Shown: positions 19,892-29,632 of the stretch, piece by piece
How the letters are laid out: each line of letters opens with the position of its first letter
How positions within the stretch are numbered: position 1 is the first letter of the stretch
Origin: Leptospira sp.
GTDB lineage: Bacteria; Spirochaetota; Leptospiria; Leptospirales; Leptospiraceae
DNA length: 64,000 bases
Assembly (NCBI GenBank): GCA_002786225.1
Contig: PEQN01000003.1
Coordinates: forward strand, 1 to 64,000
Direction: 5' to 3'
The notes under the pieces: model-generated
What the model saw: only the letters and a program-made list of their open reading frames with translations
Database searches by the model: none
Told to the model about the DNA's origin: nothing
Translations under genes and position numbers: made by a program

Positions 19892-20215
19892 TTAGGGAAG
19901 GTCATCTTGAGAGTTGATAATTGTAAAAAATTTATCAAGTGAAGATAATTTTAGGATGATTAAAACATCTTGGTTTACATTGAGTAAAAAGAATCGACCT
20001 TCCTCTGCTTTCATTCGTTTTTGAACATTAGCAAGCAAGGCTATTCCAGAAGAATCTAATAATTTTATATGAATCATGTCGATCACTAGAGAGTTTACAC
20101 CATCATCAATCAAACTATGTAATTCTTTCTTTAAGGCAGGAGCGGTGTAGATATCTAATGCACCATTTAGTTGAACGACTGTGTGGTTTCTTAGCTTTGT
20201 TATCTGACTACTCAT
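19892..20215 (-). CDS. STAS-domain anti-sigma factor antagonist
   Basis: This single STAS domain (107 aa) has the anti-anti-sigma signature KLLDSSGIALL, with Ser55 of the DSSG motif as the likely phosphorylation site. In partner switching, the unphosphorylated form binds a HATPase-type anti-sigma kinase and frees a sigma factor or other target. The neighbouring HAMP-SpoIIE phosphatase could activate it. No RsbW-like kinase or sigma gene lies in the window. A small unrecognised gene (20277) lies upstream on the same strand. Confidence 0.88.
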   Translation of the reverse strand: MSSQITKLRNHTVVQLNGALDIYTAPALKKELHSLIDDGVNSLVIDMIHIKLLDSSGIALLANVQKRMKAEEGRFFLLNVNQDVLIILKLSSLDKFFTIINSQDDLP

Positions 20216-20276
20216 AAAATTTATTTACTCTTTGCAAGTATTTCTTAGGGGAATTTTTCGTAAAGGAAAAAAGACA

Positions 20277-20474
20277 TTAAAAATCTTTAGAAAATTTCAT
20301 CTGTAATTTTCTAAGCATTTCAGTGACAGCCTGGTTGTAGCCATCAAATCCACCTTTGTCGTATTCGTTTAAATTTTTATATTCTAATTCACCCATTTCT
20401 AAAAGCATCTTTGAAAGTTCCTGTTCAAAGTAGTCTTTGCGTATGTAGGACTTTTCAAAGGTTTTAGGGTGCAT
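20277..20474 (-). CDS. Small hypothetical protein (65 aa)
   Basis: A 65-residue, mostly helical, charged protein with KGGFDGYNQAVTEMLRK near its C-terminus; no signal or membrane segment. The frame is supported by a GAGA run about 8 nt before the ATG, by position in an otherwise empty interval, and by co-direction with the STAS gene 61 nt downstream. I do not recognise the family. Confidence 0.6.
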   Translation of the reverse strand: MHPKTFEKSYIRKDYFEQELSKMLLEMGELEYKNLNEYDKGGFDGYNQAVTEMLRKLQMKFSKDF

Positions 20475-20600
20475 ACTTTATTCTCATATTTGAATCGAAT
20501 AATGTCAAGAAATTTTGAGCTAGAAGCAAAAAATCAAAAGTAAATTACTTGATTCTAATCTTCTTTTTCTATTTTTATAAATAGTAAGATAGGAGAATTC

Positions 20601-21377
20601 ATGAGAATAAAAATTACAATATTATTTTTTCTTTTTTTAATGGTAGACTGTGCAACATCCCCACTAGGACGAAAGCAATTGCTTCTAAATGATGATGCAG
20701 AAATGAATCAAATGGGAGCTGATGCTTTCAATGATATGAAAACAAAAATTCCCATCGAAAAATCTGCTAATATAAATAATTATGTTAAGTGCATTTCGTA
20801 TGCAAGTTTGAAATTTGCTAATGATACAACAGGTGTTGACCAGTGGGAGGTTGTTGTTTTCAGAGATCCAGCAATCAATGCTTTCGCTTTGCCAGGAGGT
20901 AAAATTGGAGTATACACTGGAATATTAAGTGTAGCTAATACAGCCGATAAACTTGCAGCGGTTATAGGACATGAAATAGCTCATGTAACATCTCGCCACG
21001 GAAATGAAAGAGTATCTCAATCGACAATAGCACAAGGTGGGCTTTCTGTTATACAAGGAATGGGTTATGAGTCTGCTGCGGGAGCTTTAGGAGCTGGAGC
21101 TACTTATGGCTTGATTTTGCCATTTTCTAGAAAACATGAATCAGAAGCTGATTTACTTGGTTTAGAAATTATGTCAAAAGCAGGTTTTAATCCGCAAGCA
21201 TCAGTTGCATTATGGGAAGGAATGAAAGCCTTAGGTGGAGAAAAGCCACATGAATTAATGTCAACTCATCCATCAGATGATACAAGGATTAAGGATTTAA
21301 AGGACAATCTACCTAAAGCACTTTTGAATTATTCAATGGTGAAAGACAAAGGAGCTCTTCCTTCGTGTAAATTGTAA
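20601..21377 (+). CDS. M48-family metalloprotease lipoprotein
   Basis: A signal peptide ending in the lipobox MVDC (Cys17) points to a lipoprotein facing the periplasm. The zinc site is HEIAH (124-128), with the third ligand Glu180 in ESEAD; PGGKIGVYTGIL before it is also typical of M48C proteases such as YcaL/LoiP and Oma1. Such enzymes act in envelope quality control. The 258-residue length matches single-domain members with no TPR extension. A clear AGGAG site precedes the ATG. It converges on the MORN lipoprotein gene across a hairpin. Confidence 0.93.
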   Translation: MRIKITILFFLFLMVDCATSPLGRKQLLLNDDAEMNQMGADAFNDMKTKIPIEKSANINNYVKCISYASLKFANDTTGVDQWEVVVFRDPAINAFALPGGKIGVYTGILSVANTADKLAAVIGHEIAHVTSRHGNERVSQSTIAQGGLSVIQGMGYESAAGALGAGATYGLILPFSRKHESEADLLGLEIMSKAGFNPQASVALWEGMKALGGEKPHELMSTHPSDDTRIKDLKDNLPKALLNYSMVKDKGALPSCKL

Positions 21378-21388
21378 GTTAGAAAAGT

Positions 21389-21424
21389 TACAGTTTGTTC
21401 GCATATATAACAGAACAAACTGTA
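21389..21424. terminator. Hairpin terminator between convergent M48 and MORN genes
   Basis: A perfect 12-bp stem, TACAGTTTGTTC (21389-21400) with GAACAAACTGTA (21413-21424), encloses a 12-nt loop, 11 bases after the protease stop and 17 before the MORN gene stop. It has no long T-run on either side. It probably serves as a bidirectional terminator or mRNA 3' stabiliser. Confidence 0.6.
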
Positions 21425-21441
21425 CTACTACTCATTCAATC

Positions 21442-22029
21442 CTATTCGCAAATAAGTTTTCTATTTTCAATTTTACAATTTCTTGTTTTTCCATTATCAA
21501 CTAAAGTTCCTGAGCCAGTAGAACCATTCCCAGTAAAATTCCCAGTTAATACTTTCCCATTTTTAAATGTATAGACTCCTGGACCAGTAATTTCTCCATT
21601 TTTGAAATCTCCTGCAAATTTATCTCCGTTGGAAAAAGTATAAATACCCTTGCCATCACGAAAATCTTTAAGATAGTTTCCTTTGAAAGTTTCTCCGTCA
21701 CTATAAATAAAACCACCTTCACCATTTCTCATATCATCTTTAAAATTTCCTGTGTAAGTATCGCCGTTTTCATAAACATAAACACCAAAGCCATTTACAC
21801 AATCACCTTTAATGCATCCTTTCATACTAGATTTTAAATTTGGTCCCTTGGATTTTTCATCAGGATCAGCAGAACTCATATCTGAATAGCTTCTATTTTC
21901 GGAATTGGTATCAGATGCCTCTTTATCTTCAACGCTAGGATTCTGAGTTTGAGTATCTTTGCTCTTGCAATTGATTGCACCGAGTAAAATAAAAATAGTG
22001 AGAAATATATTAAATTGTTTCAAAAGCAT
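21442..22029 (-). CDS. MORN-repeat lipoprotein
   Basis: The signal peptide ends in a lipobox GAINC (Cys21). A Ser/Asp/Glu-rich linker to about residue 65 is followed by about five MORN repeats of about 23 residues (for example GVYVYENGDTYTGNFKDD and GGFIYSDGETFKGNYLKD). MORN repeats form an extended beta structure that binds proteins or lipids; the outer-membrane or periplasmic partner is unknown. GGAG lies 8 nt before the ATG. It is divergent from the receiver/kinase gene across about 180 bases. Confidence 0.9.
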   Translation of the reverse strand: MLLKQFNIFLTIFILLGAINCKSKDTQTQNPSVEDKEASDTNSENRSYSDMSSADPDEKSKGPNLKSSMKGCIKGDCVNGFGVYVYENGDTYTGNFKDDMRNGEGGFIYSDGETFKGNYLKDFRDGKGIYTFSNGDKFAGDFKNGEITGPGVYTFKNGKVLTGNFTGNGSTGSGTLVDNGKTRNCKIENRKLICE

Positions 22030-22207
22030 GAAAAGAACTCCTTTTAGGAAATTATAATGAAATCTTAGTATTCGTCAAATGATTTTGTTTTTATATTTTT
22101 TCGCAAGCTGTTTAAAAGTGTATTTTAGAAGATTTTATGTTCAAATTTTAGATAAATCAAAAATAGAAATAAGATTTTGAATGACGTAGAATACAAATCT
22201 ACAAAAA

Positions 22208-23389
22208 ATGAAGCATATGCAAAACAATGAGCAAAATAGCTCCACCAAACCGCTCAAAGTATTAGTGGTTGAGGATGAAATCATTATTGCTATAAATATC
22301 TGTAATTCTTTACAAAAAATAGGATATTTAACAGAATATTCTAATTCTGGTGAAGATGCGATAGCTACTTTTTCGAGTTGGAATCCAGATATTATTCTTA
22401 TGGACATCATGCTTGGAAGTGGCATGGATGGTGTGGAAACAGCCGAAAAAATTCATAAAACTTCAAATGTTCCTATTATTTATCTCACTGCATATTCTGA
22501 TCAAGCAACTCTGAGCCGTGCAAAAATTACGGATCCTTTTGGTTATTTAATCAAACCTTTTCATGGTAGAGAACTTTTTATAGCTATTGAAATGGCAATA
22601 TATAAGAACAAATCTATCCAAGGCTTTAAGGATATCCAACAAAGATTATTTGAAAGTCAAAAACTAGAATCAATAGGATTGCTATCATCTGGGATAGCAC
22701 ATGAAATCAATAATCCATTGATGAGCATCATCAATTTTTCCATTTTAGGAGAAGAAGAAGCTATAAAGATAGAAAATCCAAAAATGAAAAAATATTTTGA
22801 AGTGATTCGAATTGAATCAGAAAGAATTTCAACAGTGGTTAAAAATTTAATGAATTATTCAAGAGAAGATAAAGATTTTTCAAATTGGATATTCATTGAA
22901 GAATTAGTGCAAGACTCTTTAGCATTATTCAAACAACTCTTGATTCGAGATAATATTAGTGTAGATTTTAAAGTGGAGGAAGAAGCACTTCCTAAAATTT
23001 TCTGTAATTCTCAGAAAATTAAACAAGTTATACTTAATCTTATAAGCAGCAGTAGGAGCGCTATCTTAGAAAATAAGGACTCTTCCAATAAGTTCATTCG
23101 GATAAAATGCAAGAAAATCAATAAAAATAATAATGATTTTGTTCAAATAATTTTTGAAAACTCTGGTATCTATTTACCAGATAATGATGGTCTAGATATA
23201 AATAATTTATTCAATCATAATCTTCAAAACTTTTCTACTACTGAATTGGGGTATTATTTAAGTATGGGGATAATCGCTGAACACAAGGGTACAATTATGA
23301 GTCAAGTTGAAAATAATCAGACAAATATTATTATCGAACTTCCTTTAAACTCTTCAATCAGCCAATCTTCAAACAATACGGCGATTTGA
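22208..23389 (+). CDS. Response-regulator/histidine-kinase hybrid with degenerate ATPase module
   Basis: The N-terminal receiver domain (about 17-130) is complete: acidic VVEDE, phospho-acceptor Asp66 in LMDIM, Thr94 and Lys116 in IKPF. A dimerisation/H-box segment follows, with SGIAHEINNP (His165). The ATP-binding part looks degenerate: the N-box reads ILNLISSSRSAI (the second Asn is Ser), the DNG box reads FENSGIY, and the glycine-rich GTGLGL reads TTELGY. It may act as a phosphatase, a phosphate sink or a weak kinase. It is cytoplasmic with no membrane helix. An alternative ATG at 22217 would shorten it by three residues. Confidence 0.85.
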   Translation: MKHMQNNEQNSSTKPLKVLVVEDEIIIAINICNSLQKIGYLTEYSNSGEDAIATFSSWNPDIILMDIMLGSGMDGVETAEKIHKTSNVPIIYLTAYSDQATLSRAKITDPFGYLIKPFHGRELFIAIEMAIYKNKSIQGFKDIQQRLFESQKLESIGLLSSGIAHEINNPLMSIINFSILGEEEAIKIENPKMKKYFEVIRIESERISTVVKNLMNYSREDKDFSNWIFIEELVQDSLALFKQLLIRDNISVDFKVEEEALPKIFCNSQKIKQVILNLISSSRSAILENKDSSNKFIRIKCKKINKNNNDFVQIIFENSGIYLPDNDGLDINNLFNHNLQNFSTTELGYYLSMGIIAEHKGTIMSQVENNQTNIIIELPLNSSISQSSNNTAI

Positions 23390-23489
23390 GAAAATTAATA
23401 TGCCCTTAGAAAAATCTGAATTCTGGTTTGCTTTTTTGGGATAATGCAAAATATTCGTTTATGATTGGAAGATTTCATTCATCTTAAAT

Positions 23490-26459
23490 GTGCGACTCAA
23501 GTTTTTATTTATAATAATCCTTTTTTTACCCACTCTACTTCTATCCCAAGATAATAGTGGTCTACAGTTTCCTTTTTCCTGGGGAAGCCAGGACTCGGTG
23601 AACCCTGAGGAAGAGAAAAGGAAACTCACTGTTCAGTCCTTGAAAACAATTCTCGCAGATAGGTCAATCGAGGCACTCACTGAAAGGGAAGTTGACTCCT
23701 ATTTACGCCAACTTGGGGTGCCGAATACGGGTTCTATCTATGCGAAAAGGCAAAGAATTAAATCCATTCTTAATATTGATGATTCTCCTCCAGCTTTTTC
23801 TTTAGATAGCCTTCCCAAGACGTCCAAAGCGGGTGATCGTATCCAGATTCAGAATGCTGCCGAGGGTGAATTACTATCCATTGACCAAACTAAAGGTGGG
23901 GTAATGGTATTAAGGGGTAAAGTAAGCCTTAAGATAGGAAAAGGTGTGCTCACTGCTGAGACTGTTAGTATAGATTCCAATCGACAAGAAATTTATGCGG
24001 AAGGTGGAATCGAATACAATGATGGACCTGCAAGAATTAAAGGAGAGAAATTCCTCTATGATTTTAAACTATCTAGAGGTGTGATCTACGATAGTAAGGC
24101 AAGCATGTATCCTGCTTATTTTGTTGGCGAGAAAATGAAAAAGTTAGATGAAAATCGCTACCTTTTAGAAATGGGTTACTTTACTGCTTGTAATGCGGAA
24201 ATCCCACACTATTCTTTTAAAGCAAATAAGATCATAGTTTATGAAGATAAATCTGTTGTTGCAATCTCGCCAAGTTACCAAGTGGGTGGAACAACAATGT
24301 TTTGGTTTCCATTCCTCTACAATTCTAGCAGTGGCAATGGATTCACAAGCCAAATTGGGAAGAATAATACCCAAGGATGGTTTATACAAAACACCTACCA
24401 ATGGTCAGACCCTTTTCCAAACTCTGCTATCATGCCTCATGGGTACAAATTTAGATTTGATGCCTATGAAAAAACAGGACAAGCAACTGAACTTGAAATG
24501 TGGAAAATCACTCCATGGTTGAATTATAATATAGATGTAGCATACGCAAATCATAAGAGAACTACAATCTCACCTGCGTATGAAGATAGATTTGAGAATT
24601 TAGGAATTGGAAATGTCGCAACCACCAATCAGGTGGATAGAGGTGAGAAATACCCCAATCTGGGCTTAGGAATAAGAGATGTTGGTGTACAATATGAGCC
24701 ATGGTGGAAGGCAAACCTCAATCTAAATGCAAAACAAAATGATACAGCAAAAGATGGAACTAGGAACGTTCAATTGCGATATGAGAACCTAAATCAAATT
24801 AATTATGACTATGAATATGGGAATAGATTTGAACCGTCCAATTCTATACAAGGTCTATATACACAGAGAAATCAGAGATTTGGACTAATTCGAAATCTTT
24901 TAAATTGGAGTTTTGATTATTCAGAAACAAGAGGAGATTTAGCGGTGTCATTAGGTGCTAGAAGAACTCTAGTCTACCAAATCCAAGCAGATAAATTTTT
25001 CCCAACTGTGGATGTCGCTCCAGTAGTGAATATTAGAAATTCAAGTCAGATAGGAACGACCCCCTATTTTGAATCTCCAGTATATTGGGATATAAACTTC
25101 CAGAACACGACGACAAAATTCTACGGTCCACCTACTCAAAAACCGCTCCCATTTCCATTACAGAATGGCTCAACTACTGATCCCTTTGGTAAATTCCAGG
25201 ATTTTGTATTAAGGACTCAAAACTTAACAATAGGCGATATGGGATTTCGGTCTACCCTGCCTATGGGTGCTTATGTTTCTGTGACACCTGCATTTTACGG
25301 TGGAGCTAGGCAACATACTGTTGATTTCCCAGGCTCTGGAAATGCAGTCAATAGCCCAAGCTTTTCAGCGAATCTTGCACAAAGAAACTTTCTAGCTCAG
25401 GATACCTATCAATATTATAGGCAAAACCATGAGATAAGAATTGGTACTCCTGCTCTCTTTTTTACAACATACTACCGTAAATTAGATATTGAAAAACCTG
25501 AACGAAAAGATCCTATTTTTGGAAAGAGTAGAATCAATGAGGCAGAATTTGCACTTGAATCTTATGCCTTAGAGGATTGGGAAGTTTCCATACGTACAAT
25601 ACGTGATTTTCGTAAGTATTCATCGGATTCTAACCCTGGTCCTACCGAAAATGAAAGATGGTATTTTACGATATTTCGTTTTTCTGGCTTTGTTGATTTT
25701 TTAGATGGTTTTAGAACAAGAAGACCAACTTTATTGGATAGGCAAAAAAGTTTCTATTCAGGAATTTTTATAAATAATGACTTTGTCTACCACACACCGC
25801 TAAGTAAACCATTAACTAATAATTTAACCTTATCTTATAAAATGGGTGGATTTTCATTACCATTTGTTCGTAACTTTCGCAGCTTTGAAGCAGGAGCTAC
25901 TTGGTATCATGTTTATAGAGATAATTTTCTTGATAGTTATCGCTTTTTTATGAGAACTGATGTAAAAATCACAAGAACTATTTCTACCGATTTTGAAATA
26001 GATTCAAGAGTTACTGAGCCATGGAGGCTTACCAACCTAAGTCAAGCCGATTATTATAACCTAGGAACTACTCCCGACATCTACCAATACCAAACAGGAG
26101 TTAACTATAGACAGACAGATCTATTCCGAGATATTGTCCAAGGTACTGGTGCTGCTGGTTCACAAGAAAGGCAGAAGACAATTTTCAATATAAATCGTTT
26201 TATTACAACTTTTAAAATGAACCTTCACAACTGGGAATATAGATTGGGATACAGTATGAATCTTCGTGCTTTTCCAGGAGGTATAGCTGGGGATAGCCAA
26301 TTGACCTTCTATGATCAATCTGTATTCTTTTCAGTGAATATAACTAACTTTGAATTGGGTCAGGCTGATGGAACTCAAGTGACTAGAGCTAGAGTGTATA
26401 GATTTCGTAAACGACCACTCGATGTAATTCCTAAGGAACTTCGTGGGGAGGTTAGATAA
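23490..26459 (+). CDS. lptD: LptD/OstA-type LPS-assembly outer membrane protein
   Basis: LptD inserts LPS into the outer leaflet of the outer membrane. The 989-residue protein has a signal peptide (cleavage near residue 20), an N-terminal helical segment, an OstA-like periplasmic domain (about 115-200), the family signature around FTACNAEIPHYSFKANKI (230-250), then a long aromatic-rich beta-barrel. I see only one Cys (234), so the inter-domain disulfides of enterobacterial LptD are absent. Residues about 61-95 look like a SAP-type motif, which is unusual here. The GTG start gives a complete signal peptide. The stop overlaps the next ATG (TAATG). Confidence 0.88.
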   Translation: MRLKFLFIIILFLPTLLLSQDNSGLQFPFSWGSQDSVNPEEEKRKLTVQSLKTILADRSIEALTEREVDSYLRQLGVPNTGSIYAKRQRIKSILNIDDSPPAFSLDSLPKTSKAGDRIQIQNAAEGELLSIDQTKGGVMVLRGKVSLKIGKGVLTAETVSIDSNRQEIYAEGGIEYNDGPARIKGEKFLYDFKLSRGVIYDSKASMYPAYFVGEKMKKLDENRYLLEMGYFTACNAEIPHYSFKANKIIVYEDKSVVAISPSYQVGGTTMFWFPFLYNSSSGNGFTSQIGKNNTQGWFIQNTYQWSDPFPNSAIMPHGYKFRFDAYEKTGQATELEMWKITPWLNYNIDVAYANHKRTTISPAYEDRFENLGIGNVATTNQVDRGEKYPNLGLGIRDVGVQYEPWWKANLNLNAKQNDTAKDGTRNVQLRYENLNQINYDYEYGNRFEPSNSIQGLYTQRNQRFGLIRNLLNWSFDYSETRGDLAVSLGARRTLVYQIQADKFFPTVDVAPVVNIRNSSQIGTTPYFESPVYWDINFQNTTTKFYGPPTQKPLPFPLQNGSTTDPFGKFQDFVLRTQNLTIGDMGFRSTLPMGAYVSVTPAFYGGARQHTVDFPGSGNAVNSPSFSANLAQRNFLAQDTYQYYRQNHEIRIGTPALFFTTYYRKLDIEKPERKDPIFGKSRINEAEFALESYALEDWEVSIRTIRDFRKYSSDSNPGPTENERWYFTIFRFSGFVDFLDGFRTRRPTLLDRQKSFYSGIFINNDFVYHTPLSKPLTNNLTLSYKMGGFSLPFVRNFRSFEAGATWYHVYRDNFLDSYRFFMRTDVKITRTISTDFEIDSRVTEPWRLTNLSQADYYNLGTTPDIYQYQTGVNYRQTDLFRDIVQGTGAAGSQERQKTIFNINRFITTFKMNLHNWEYRLGYSMNLRAFPGGIAGDSQLTFYDQSVFFSVNITNFELGQADGTQVTRARVYRFRKRPLDVIPKELRGEVR

Positions 26460-27871
26460 TGTTAAAAGAAAGAAGCCAGACTTTCAAATTACTTTTTGTG
26501 ATTTTCGATTTATTTCTTTCTATTATAAGTTTTTTTTTGGCATTTATTGTAAGGTACATTATTGAAAAAGATCCAGATTTTTTCTTAAAATCTTTAGACC
26601 TCTCTAATTATATAATTCTTGGAGTCATCCTAGGATTTACGCAAGTTATTTCATTTCTTTCTGTTGATCTCTACCATCCAAGAAGAGGATTAAGTTTTGC
26701 GGAAGAATTTTTTGGAATTCTTTCAGGAGTCTTTGTTAATTTATTATTTTTGCTATCTATCTTATTTTTTGTCAGAGCGGAAAGTTTTTCTAGATTAATA
26801 ATTTTTAATTATGCAATCATATCTCCTATTCTCATTTCACTTTCTCATTTAATTTTAAGATACATATTAAATCTTCTTAGAACAAAAGGCTATAATCTAA
26901 GATCGGTATTGATTATTGGCACTGGTAAGAACGCCATTGCTTTTCAAGAATCCATCAAAAAGCATTCCATTTACGGTTACAAAATTGAGGGATTTATTTC
27001 AGCAGATACTTCTTTAATTAAGAAAAACCATGAACTCCATTCTCTTATCATAGGGAAATGGAAGAATTTAGAAACAATTATTGTAAAATTTAAACCAGAT
27101 TTAATCGTTTATGCTCTCTCAAGTAAAGAAGGAACTTATCTTAAGGAAACAATAGATATCTGTGACTACCATGGCATAGATGCAAAAGTTATTCCGAGCT
27201 ATGAAGAATTTATAACAGCTAGAGGTAGGGTTGAAGTAATGGAAGGAATTCCAATTATTTCAATTCGAAATATTCCTGTTAGGTTAGGTTATAACCAAGC
27301 CTTAAAAAGAATTTTTGATCTAATCTTTTCTTCTTTATTCTTAATTTTGTTCTCACCATTTTTTTTAGTAATCACAGTTTTGATTAAATGTACTTCCCCT
27401 GGTCCAATTTTCTACCGCCAGGAAAGAGTTGGTTTAGATAATAAAAGCTTTATGATGCTTAAATTTAGAACCATGCAAGTTCAAGAAAAGCGTGATTCTG
27501 ATACAAAATGGACCACACCTAATGATCCTAGGGTAACTAGAATAGGGGGGATTTTGAGAAAATTGTCTTTAGATGAGACGCCCCAATTTTTTAATGTACT
27601 AATGGGCTCTATGTCTGTGGTCGGACCTCGTCCGGAAAGACCTTATTTTGTAGAACAATTTCAAATTAAGCACAGGCATTATATGAGACGCCATGCTGTG
27701 AAAGCAGGTATTACGGGACTTGCTCAGATCCAAGGACTCAGAGGAGACACATCAATAGAGAAGAGAATTGAAGCCGATATTTATTATATCGAAAATTGGA
27801 GTCTTCTCTTTGATCTTAAAATTATTTTGCTAACACCATTTAAAGGTGTTTATAGTAAAAATGCATATTAG
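26459..27871 (+). CDS. Polyprenyl-phosphate sugar-1-phosphate transferase (WbaP/WcaJ type)
   Basis: This 470-residue polyisoprenyl-phosphate hexose-1-phosphate transferase has an N-terminal block of four or five TM helices, a central Rossmann-like domain starting VLIIGTGKNAIAF near residue 151, and a C-terminal catalytic domain. The catalytic domain has a hydrophobic helix, then SPGPIFYRQERVG, MLKFRTM, and the signature VVGPRPERPYF. It would start O-antigen or capsule repeat synthesis by loading the first sugar phosphate on undecaprenyl phosphate; the sugar is not readable. Coupling to lptD (TAATG) fits an LPS role. Confidence 0.92.
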   Translation: MLKERSQTFKLLFVIFDLFLSIISFFLAFIVRYIIEKDPDFFLKSLDLSNYIILGVILGFTQVISFLSVDLYHPRRGLSFAEEFFGILSGVFVNLLFLLSILFFVRAESFSRLIIFNYAIISPILISLSHLILRYILNLLRTKGYNLRSVLIIGTGKNAIAFQESIKKHSIYGYKIEGFISADTSLIKKNHELHSLIIGKWKNLETIIVKFKPDLIVYALSSKEGTYLKETIDICDYHGIDAKVIPSYEEFITARGRVEVMEGIPIISIRNIPVRLGYNQALKRIFDLIFSSLFLILFSPFFLVITVLIKCTSPGPIFYRQERVGLDNKSFMMLKFRTMQVQEKRDSDTKWTTPNDPRVTRIGGILRKLSLDETPQFFNVLMGSMSVVGPRPERPYFVEQFQIKHRHYMRRHAVKAGITGLAQIQGLRGDTSIEKRIEADIYYIENWSLLFDLKIILLTPFKGVYSKNAY

Positions 27872-27882
27872 AGGAGAACAAT

Positions 27883-28167
27883 ATGGATATTAATACTTTA
27901 CGCAACATTGCATCCCTGGCTAAATTAAAAGTGGATGATACAGAAGCAGAGAAGTTTGTTTCTGATTTTAATAAAATGATAGAATACGTTGATGTAATTA
28001 AATCCTTAAATACCGATTCCATACAGGATGATGAAATTTATTACAACCACCAGAATTTCACAAGACCTGATGTAGTTGAAAATAATCTAAACAGAGAGGC
28101 TCTTTCTAAAATCACTCCTGAATATGAAAATGGATTTATAGTCGTACCTAAGGTTATTGAAACATGA
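27883..28167 (+). CDS. gatC: Asp-tRNA(Asn)/Glu-tRNA(Gln) amidotransferase subunit C
   Basis: GatC stabilises the GatCAB amidotransferase. The 94-residue protein shows the family opening ([20 protein letters not shown]), the central [15 protein letters not shown] and the late [17 protein letters not shown] precedes the ATG. It overlaps gatA by 4 nt (ATGA). gatB is not in the window. Confidence 0.94.
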   Translation: MDINTLRNIASLAKLKVDDTEAEKFVSDFNKMIEYVDVIKSLNTDSIQDDEIYYNHQNFTRPDVVENNLNREALSKITPEYENGFIVVPKVIET

Positions 28168-29630
28168 AATCAATCATACATTTAAAATACAATGAAATCA
28201 AAACTGGATTAAATTCTGGTGAATTTACATCTGAAGAAATATGCCAAGCATATATCAAAAGAATAGAAGAAAATGATTCTAAGGTTTTAGCTTTTCTATC
28301 TTTTGAAAAAGAATTTATCCTAAACCAAGCTAAAGAATCTGATAAAAGAAGAAAATCCAATGCTAAACTTTCCGAATTTGATGGAATACCAATAGGTATA
28401 AAAGATAATATTTGTATCCAAGGTATTAAAACAACTTGCGCATCGAAAATTCTTGAAAACTTCGTTTCACCTTACAACGCTACTGCCGTAGAGAAATTAT
28501 ATGCAAAAGGGTTTGTTCTATTTCCTAGATTGAACATGGATGAATTTGCTATGGGCTCCTCTACTGAAAATTCTGCCTACCAAATCACGAAAAACCCATT
28601 CGATACCTCCCGAATCCCTGGTGGTTCTAGTGGAGGTTCAGCTGCTGCTGTTGCCGCAAGCTTTTTACCCATATCACTAGGCTCCGATACTGGTGGATCG
28701 ATTCGACAGCCCGCATCTTTATGTGGTATATATGGCTTGAAACCAACTTACGGTAGAGTGTCACGCTATGGTTTAGTTGCATATGCCTCATCCTTAGATC
28801 AAATTGGTCCTATCTCAAATGATTTACAAGGTTGCTCAGATGTTCTTTCCGTGTTAGCAGGGAAAGATTTAAGAGATAGTACCTCCTCGAATGAAGAAGT
28901 ATGCAAACCAGAAATCAAAAAATTATCTTTGAAAGATTTAAAGATTGGCATCATGAAAGATGAAGGATCGACTTGGGATGTTGAAGTAAAAGCTCGTTTC
29001 GACGAAACAATCCTTTTTCTAAAATCACAAGGTGCAATCATTAAGGAATTAGATTTTGAACTTTTGTCCTCATCTATTCCCATATATTACATCATTGCAA
29101 CTGCTGAATGTTCTTCGAATCTATCTAGATTTGATGGTATTAAGTTTGGTTTACGAGAATCGCATCCTAAATCTAAATTGGAAGATTTATATATAGATTC
29201 TAGATCCAAAGGTTTTGGAAAAGAAGTCAAGAGAAGAATCCTACTAGGGACTTTTAGTCTTTCCTCTGGCTACTATGATGCCTATTACTCAAAAGCTCAG
29301 AAGGCAAGAATTCTCATTCAAAAGAAATACAATGAGTTTTTTAAAGAAGTTGATTTTATTCTCCAACCAACTTCACCAACAACAGCATTTAAAGTAGGAG
29401 AAAAGACACAAGATCCTATTCAAATGTACAAAGCTGATATTCTTACAACTTCAGTCAATCTAGCAGGTCTTCCTGCTTTATCGATACCTGCTGGTCTAGA
29501 TAAAAATTCTTTGCCCATTGGATTGCAAATAACAGGTCCAAATTTTTCAGAAGAAAAGATTTTTAATTTTGCAGATTCTTTTACTGATTTTGAAAAGCTA
29601 TCTATTCCATTGCCTGAAGGAATTTCTTAG
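28164..29630 (+). CDS. gatA: Asp-tRNA(Asn)/Glu-tRNA(Gln) amidotransferase subunit A
   Basis: GatA is the amidase that frees ammonia from glutamine for transamidation of mischarged tRNA. Its Ser-cisSer-Lys triad motifs are visible: the Lys in [10 protein letters not shown] near residue 77, and [14 protein letters not shown] followed by [30 protein letters not shown] is also standard. The 488-residue length is normal. Because an AsnRS gene is present at 36250, the complex probably serves mainly Gln-tRNA(Gln), though this is inference. Confidence 0.96.
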   Translation: MKSIIHLKYNEIKTGLNSGEFTSEEICQAYIKRIEENDSKVLAFLSFEKEFILNQAKESDKRRKSNAKLSEFDGIPIGIKDNICIQGIKTTCASKILENFVSPYNATAVEKLYAKGFVLFPRLNMDEFAMGSSTENSAYQITKNPFDTSRIPGGSSGGSAAAVAASFLPISLGSDTGGSIRQPASLCGIYGLKPTYGRVSRYGLVAYASSLDQIGPISNDLQGCSDVLSVLAGKDLRDSTSSNEEVCKPEIKKLSLKDLKIGIMKDEGSTWDVEVKARFDETILFLKSQGAIIKELDFELLSSSIPIYYIIATAECSSNLSRFDGIKFGLRESHPKSKLEDLYIDSRSKGFGKEVKRRILLGTFSLSSGYYDAYYSKAQKARILIQKKYNEFFKEVDFILQPTSPTTAFKVGEKTQDPIQMYKADILTTSVNLAGLPALSIPAGLDKNSLPIGLQITGPNFSEEKIFNFADSFTDFEKLSIPLPEGIS

Positions 29631-29632
29631 AA

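Noticed and set aside
27832..27850. AACACC/GGTGTT hairpin at the end of the sugar transferase gene as a terminator
   Set aside because: Only six pairs, inside coding sequence, no T-run, and gatC follows closely with its own ribosome site in what looks like the same transcript.
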